Source: a virus
Strand: one strand, 5' to 3'
Length of the DNA stretch: 57,782 nucleotides
Virus record (IMG/VR): IMGVR_UViG_3300032116_000235
Span: 1 to 57,782 of that record
Each line of letters opens with the position of its first letter. Position 1 is the first letter of the stretch. Shown here one piece after another: positions 55,817 through 57,782 of the stretch. The translations under genes were made by a program, and so were the position numbers. Below the pieces are notes generated by a model. It did not search any database. It was not told where the DNA came from and saw only the letters and a program-made list of their open reading frames with translations.

Positions 55817-55839
55817 CAAAATAAAATCAAAATAAAATT

Positions 55840-57051
55840 ATGCCTAACGATTGTATCCCATTGGCGACAGTTCAAAACTTCGCCTCCAAAGATGTAAACC
55901 GCATCATCGGCCAGATTGGCCGTGTGCTCGCTCGCAAATCGCCATATATCAACTCGATTGACGGCGGAACTCTTCCGAATGTTTCGGATGTTGTCCGTTC
56001 TGTCGTTGAGGAAATGGCGGTTCCTGCCGCTTCGCTCGCCGCTCCTCAATTCGTGAATGACACCACCCTCTGCGGTGTTGGCGCAACTCCTGACCAAGTT
56101 GGTTCGACCGAGTATCAATTCCAACTCCAGACCCTCCGTGGCGCTGGTCCGCGAGTTTGCGTTAAACAAGCTCGCACCGCATTCAAAGGTTCTTATCTCC
56201 AAGCTCAAATCGCTCTTGAGAAAACGATCCTTCAAATCATCAATGCCGACATCCGCTATCAGTATCTCCTTCAGTCTGGTATTAAGTTCGTGGTTGATAG
56301 CACAAAGACTTTCAGCCAGAGCTTGACTGGTGATATGCAAGTTCTCGGTGCTCCTTGGGCTACTGGTTCGGTGCCAAACGCCCCCATGAACTTCAAGACT
56401 CTCTATAAGATCGGATCGTTCTTGCGTGAGGAAATGCTTGCTGAACCTTTTGCTACCAGCAAAGGCGAGTTCTTCCAAGTTATGGCTTCTGCGGATCAGA
56501 TTGAGAACTTCCGTAACGATGCGGATGTTAAAGAGGATTTGATTGGTCTCACAACTGGCAGCTTCAAACTCGGCGAAGAGTCGATTAGCGGTTATCAGTT
56601 CATGGGTTATCGCGGATTTGCATTCGGAATCGACCAACAGCCGCTCCGCGCTACTGGTTTTGATGGTTCTGGCAATCTCATTCTTGTTAATCCTACCATC
56701 TCGACCGCCGTTACTAATGGCTTTGCTCAACGCCGTAATCCGGCTTGGGTATCGGCTCCTTACGAGGTTATGTTTGTCATCGCTGGTGAAGCGTTCAAGC
56801 GTTTGGTTCCTGAGTCCTATACTGGCGAAGGCACCTTCCGTTTTGCTCCTCAACTCGCCATGGGCGAACTGGAGTGGACTTACTTCCGCGACAACGATTG
56901 TAACCTCTACGGTGACTTCGGTCAGCACATTTATCAAATTCAGCGTGCGATTCAGCCAATCCGTCCGCAGAATGTGTGCGCGATTGTCTATAAGCGTTGC
57001 CCATTTGATGGTATCCCTCTTGCCTGCTCGACCTCTGCAACTGGTCTGTAA
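55840..57051 (+). CDS. Major capsid protein
   Basis: The 403-aa product is beta-rich with an N-terminal helix (VNRIIGQIGRVLARKSPYIN), a central helix (YLQAQIALEKTILQIINADI) and a strand-rich end (MGELEWTYFRDNDCNLYGDF, IQRAIQPIRPQNVCAIVYKR). No enzyme motif. It lies after the portal and scaffold genes, has its own promoter-like element and structured leader, and is followed by a hairpin terminator. That strongly supports the highest-copy virion protein. Codon use is G/C-richer in third positions than many neighbours, as expected for high expression. Several cysteines (C5, C78) are unusual for capsids. Confidence 0.8.
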   Translation: MPNDCIPLATVQNFASKDVNRIIGQIGRVLARKSPYINSIDGGTLPNVSDVVRSVVEEMAVPAASLAAPQFVNDTTLCGVGATPDQVGSTEYQFQLQTLRGAGPRVCVKQARTAFKGSYLQAQIALEKTILQIINADIRYQYLLQSGIKFVVDSTKTFSQSLTGDMQVLGAPWATGSVPNAPMNFKTLYKIGSFLREEMLAEPFATSKGEFFQVMASADQIENFRNDADVKEDLIGLTTGSFKLGEESISGYQFMGYRGFAFGIDQQPLRATGFDGSGNLILVNPTISTAVTNGFAQRRNPAWVSAPYEVMFVIAGEAFKRLVPESYTGEGTFRFAPQLAMGELEWTYFRDNDCNLYGDFGQHIYQIQRAIQPIRPQNVCAIVYKRCPFDGIPLACSTSATGL

Positions 57052-57066
57052 TGGTTGATTGATACG

Positions 57067-57096
57067 GGAGGCACGGATAATTTCGTCCGTGCCTCC
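57067..57096 (+). terminator. Terminator-like hairpin after the capsid gene
   Basis: GGAGGCACGGA (57067-57077) and its exact complement (57086-57096) form an 11-bp stem with loop TAATTTCG. It is 16 bases after the capsid stop. The bases after it are A-rich (AAATCAG), not a T run, so it may act as an mRNA stabiliser or partial terminator. Confidence 0.65.
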
Positions 57097-57120
57097 AAAT
57101 CAGTTAATCAAAAAAGCATT

Positions 57121-57381
57121 ATGGATACACCATCTATTCTTGATACAGCCAAATTCCGCCATCTTGTTTTAGATAGCGTAAATTCTTTGCAAAGCGCAAT
57201 TCAGGGATTCCAAATTCCCGAATTTGATGAATTAACCCTAACATATTATGGGGCGACCAATAATGTTGCGACTGTTGTTTATAAAAAAGCAAGCAATACA
57301 GTTGCTACTCTTACTTTGGAATATTCTGTTCAACCTCCTACTGCGAATGATGCAAATCTTGTCAAAGTAAGTATTTCTTAA
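57121..57381 (+). CDS. 86-aa head-operon protein, unknown
   Basis: I start it at 57121 ([20 protein letters not shown]), beyond the hairpin; an earlier in-frame ATG at 57055 would run through the hairpin. The product has a helix then a beta-rich part ([34 protein letters not shown]). It resembles small decoration or fiber-anchoring proteins in overall build, but no family is recognised. It is followed two bases later by the head fiber. Confidence 0.5.
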   Translation: MDTPSILDTAKFRHLVLDSVNSLQSAIQGFQIPEFDELTLTYYGATNNVATVVYKKASNTVATLTLEYSVQPPTANDANLVKVSIS

Positions 57382-57382
57382 T

Positions 57383-57782
57383 ATGGCTCTGACATTTAAT
57401 CCCTTTACAGGAAAATTCGATTATATTGGAAATTCTGGTGTAGGCGCAACGGGTGCTACAGGCCCAAGCGGCGGCCCAGTCGGCGCGACGGGAAGCACTG
57501 GCGCAACTGGCGTTGGGGCGACAGGAGCTACCGGAACTATTGGTGGACAGGGTTCTACAGGCGCAACCGGAACTGCTGGCGTTGACGGAGCCACAGGCGC
57601 TACAGGGATAGGCGCAAGCGGTGCAACAGGCGTTGGTTCTACTGGCGCAACTGGCCCTGCTGGTGCTGGAGGCGCATCTGGATACTACGGATCGTATTTT
57701 AGCAATGTAGATCAAACTGCTGCCGCGACTAATACTGCATACGCAATGACAGTAAATAATGTCATTGGACAAAATGGTGTAT
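57383..57782 (+). CDS. Collagen-like head fiber, 5' part (3' end outside window)
   Basis: An ATG at 57383 starts a frame that is open to the window end. The first residues [15 protein letters not shown] are a familiar phage fiber start. About 80 residues of GAT/GST/GPS collagen-like triplets follow, then a beta-rich part ([33 protein letters not shown]). The position right behind the capsid genes suggests a fiber on the head surface, or one anchored near it. The collagen part resembles the fiber at 1484, but the globular domain is different. Confidence 0.7.
   Translation, partial: MALTFNPFTGKFDYIGNSGVGATGATGPSGGPVGATGSTGATGVGATGATGTIGGQGSTGATGTAGVDGATGATGIGASGATGVGSTGATGPAGAGGASGYYGSYFSNVDQTAAATNTAYAMTVNNVIGQNGV

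Noticed and set aside
55687-56937. 416-residue open frame on the minus strand opposite the capsid gene
   Set aside because: It mirrors the capsid gene almost exactly, has no recognisable domain or ribosome site, and is explained by the capsid's codon bias, which avoids stop codons on the opposite strand.
57055-57120. Earlier in-frame start for the 86-aa gene after the capsid
   Set aside because: This stretch forms the 11-bp hairpin 57067-57096 and would make translation pass through it. The ATG at 57121 gives a clean N-terminus.

Overview
The window is part of a tailed-phage genome (Caudoviricetes). Every gene I can support lies on the + strand in tightly packed operons, with many ATGA or TAATG stop/start overlaps. 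There is no rRNA, tRNA, CRISPR array, insertion sequence, integrase or CI-like repressor. The virion gene set fits a short-tailed phage: portal, scaffold, major capsid protein, an adaptor-like and a nozzle-like protein, glycine/glutamine-rich internal virion proteins and a giant polyvalent protein. I see no tail sheath, tail tube or classical tape measure. Two proteins carry lipobox signal peptides and there is a lysis cassette, so the host is probably a Gram-negative bacterium. I cannot name it. The DNA is moderately A+T-rich. Many starts lack a Shine-Dalgarno sequence and instead sit behind AAAT repeats. Both ends cut through a gene (1-354 lacks its 5' end, 57383-57782 its 3' end). The genome therefore continues on both sides and may close into a circle or permuted map, with the fiber genes at the join.

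Layout. 1-1480: end of a structural gene, then lysis (two holin candidates, a small lipoprotein, an L,D-transpeptidase-like endolysin). 1484-5525: collagen-like fiber with seven repeated domains, and a fiber with a self-cleaving S74 chaperone, closed by a strong terminator. 5584-18367: small virion proteins, adaptor-like and nozzle-like proteins, a PP-loop ATPase/YkgJ pair, and internal virion proteins that share a C-terminal peptide. 18368-27993: the 3028-aa polyvalent protein and one unknown gene. 28083-33370: early region, with two near-identical promoter-like leaders, a LuxR-type HTH protein, a DUF932 protein, a BamE-like lipoprotein, many small proteins and a pyrimidine-dimer glycosylase-like protein. 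33405-38701: recombination and replication (RecT-like, Cas4-like nuclease, SSB, RusA, DUF1376 protein, DnaC-like loader, MazG). 38924-42329: two glycosyltransferases and small zinc or coiled-coil proteins. 42483-50451: HNH, small and large terminase, then ParB, TET/JBP dioxygenase and TET-associated glycosyltransferase, a Cys-rich protein and the portal. 50462-57782: small head proteins, scaffold, four sugar-modification genes, a structured leader, major capsid protein and the start of a collagen-like head fiber.

How the genes fit together. The most notable system is a likely DNA base hypermodification cassette (ParB, TET/JBP, TAGT) placed between terminase and portal, as if modification were coupled to packaging. 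More glycosyltransferases and a methyltransferase lie elsewhere. The polyvalent protein would be injected with the DNA and could act on host defences early. Replication seems to rely on the host polymerase and helicase, because only a loader, an SSB and recombination enzymes are encoded here. Two further points are not explained by known families: a peptide motif shared by consecutive internal virion proteins, and a capsid-gene leader with mutually exclusive RNA hairpins.
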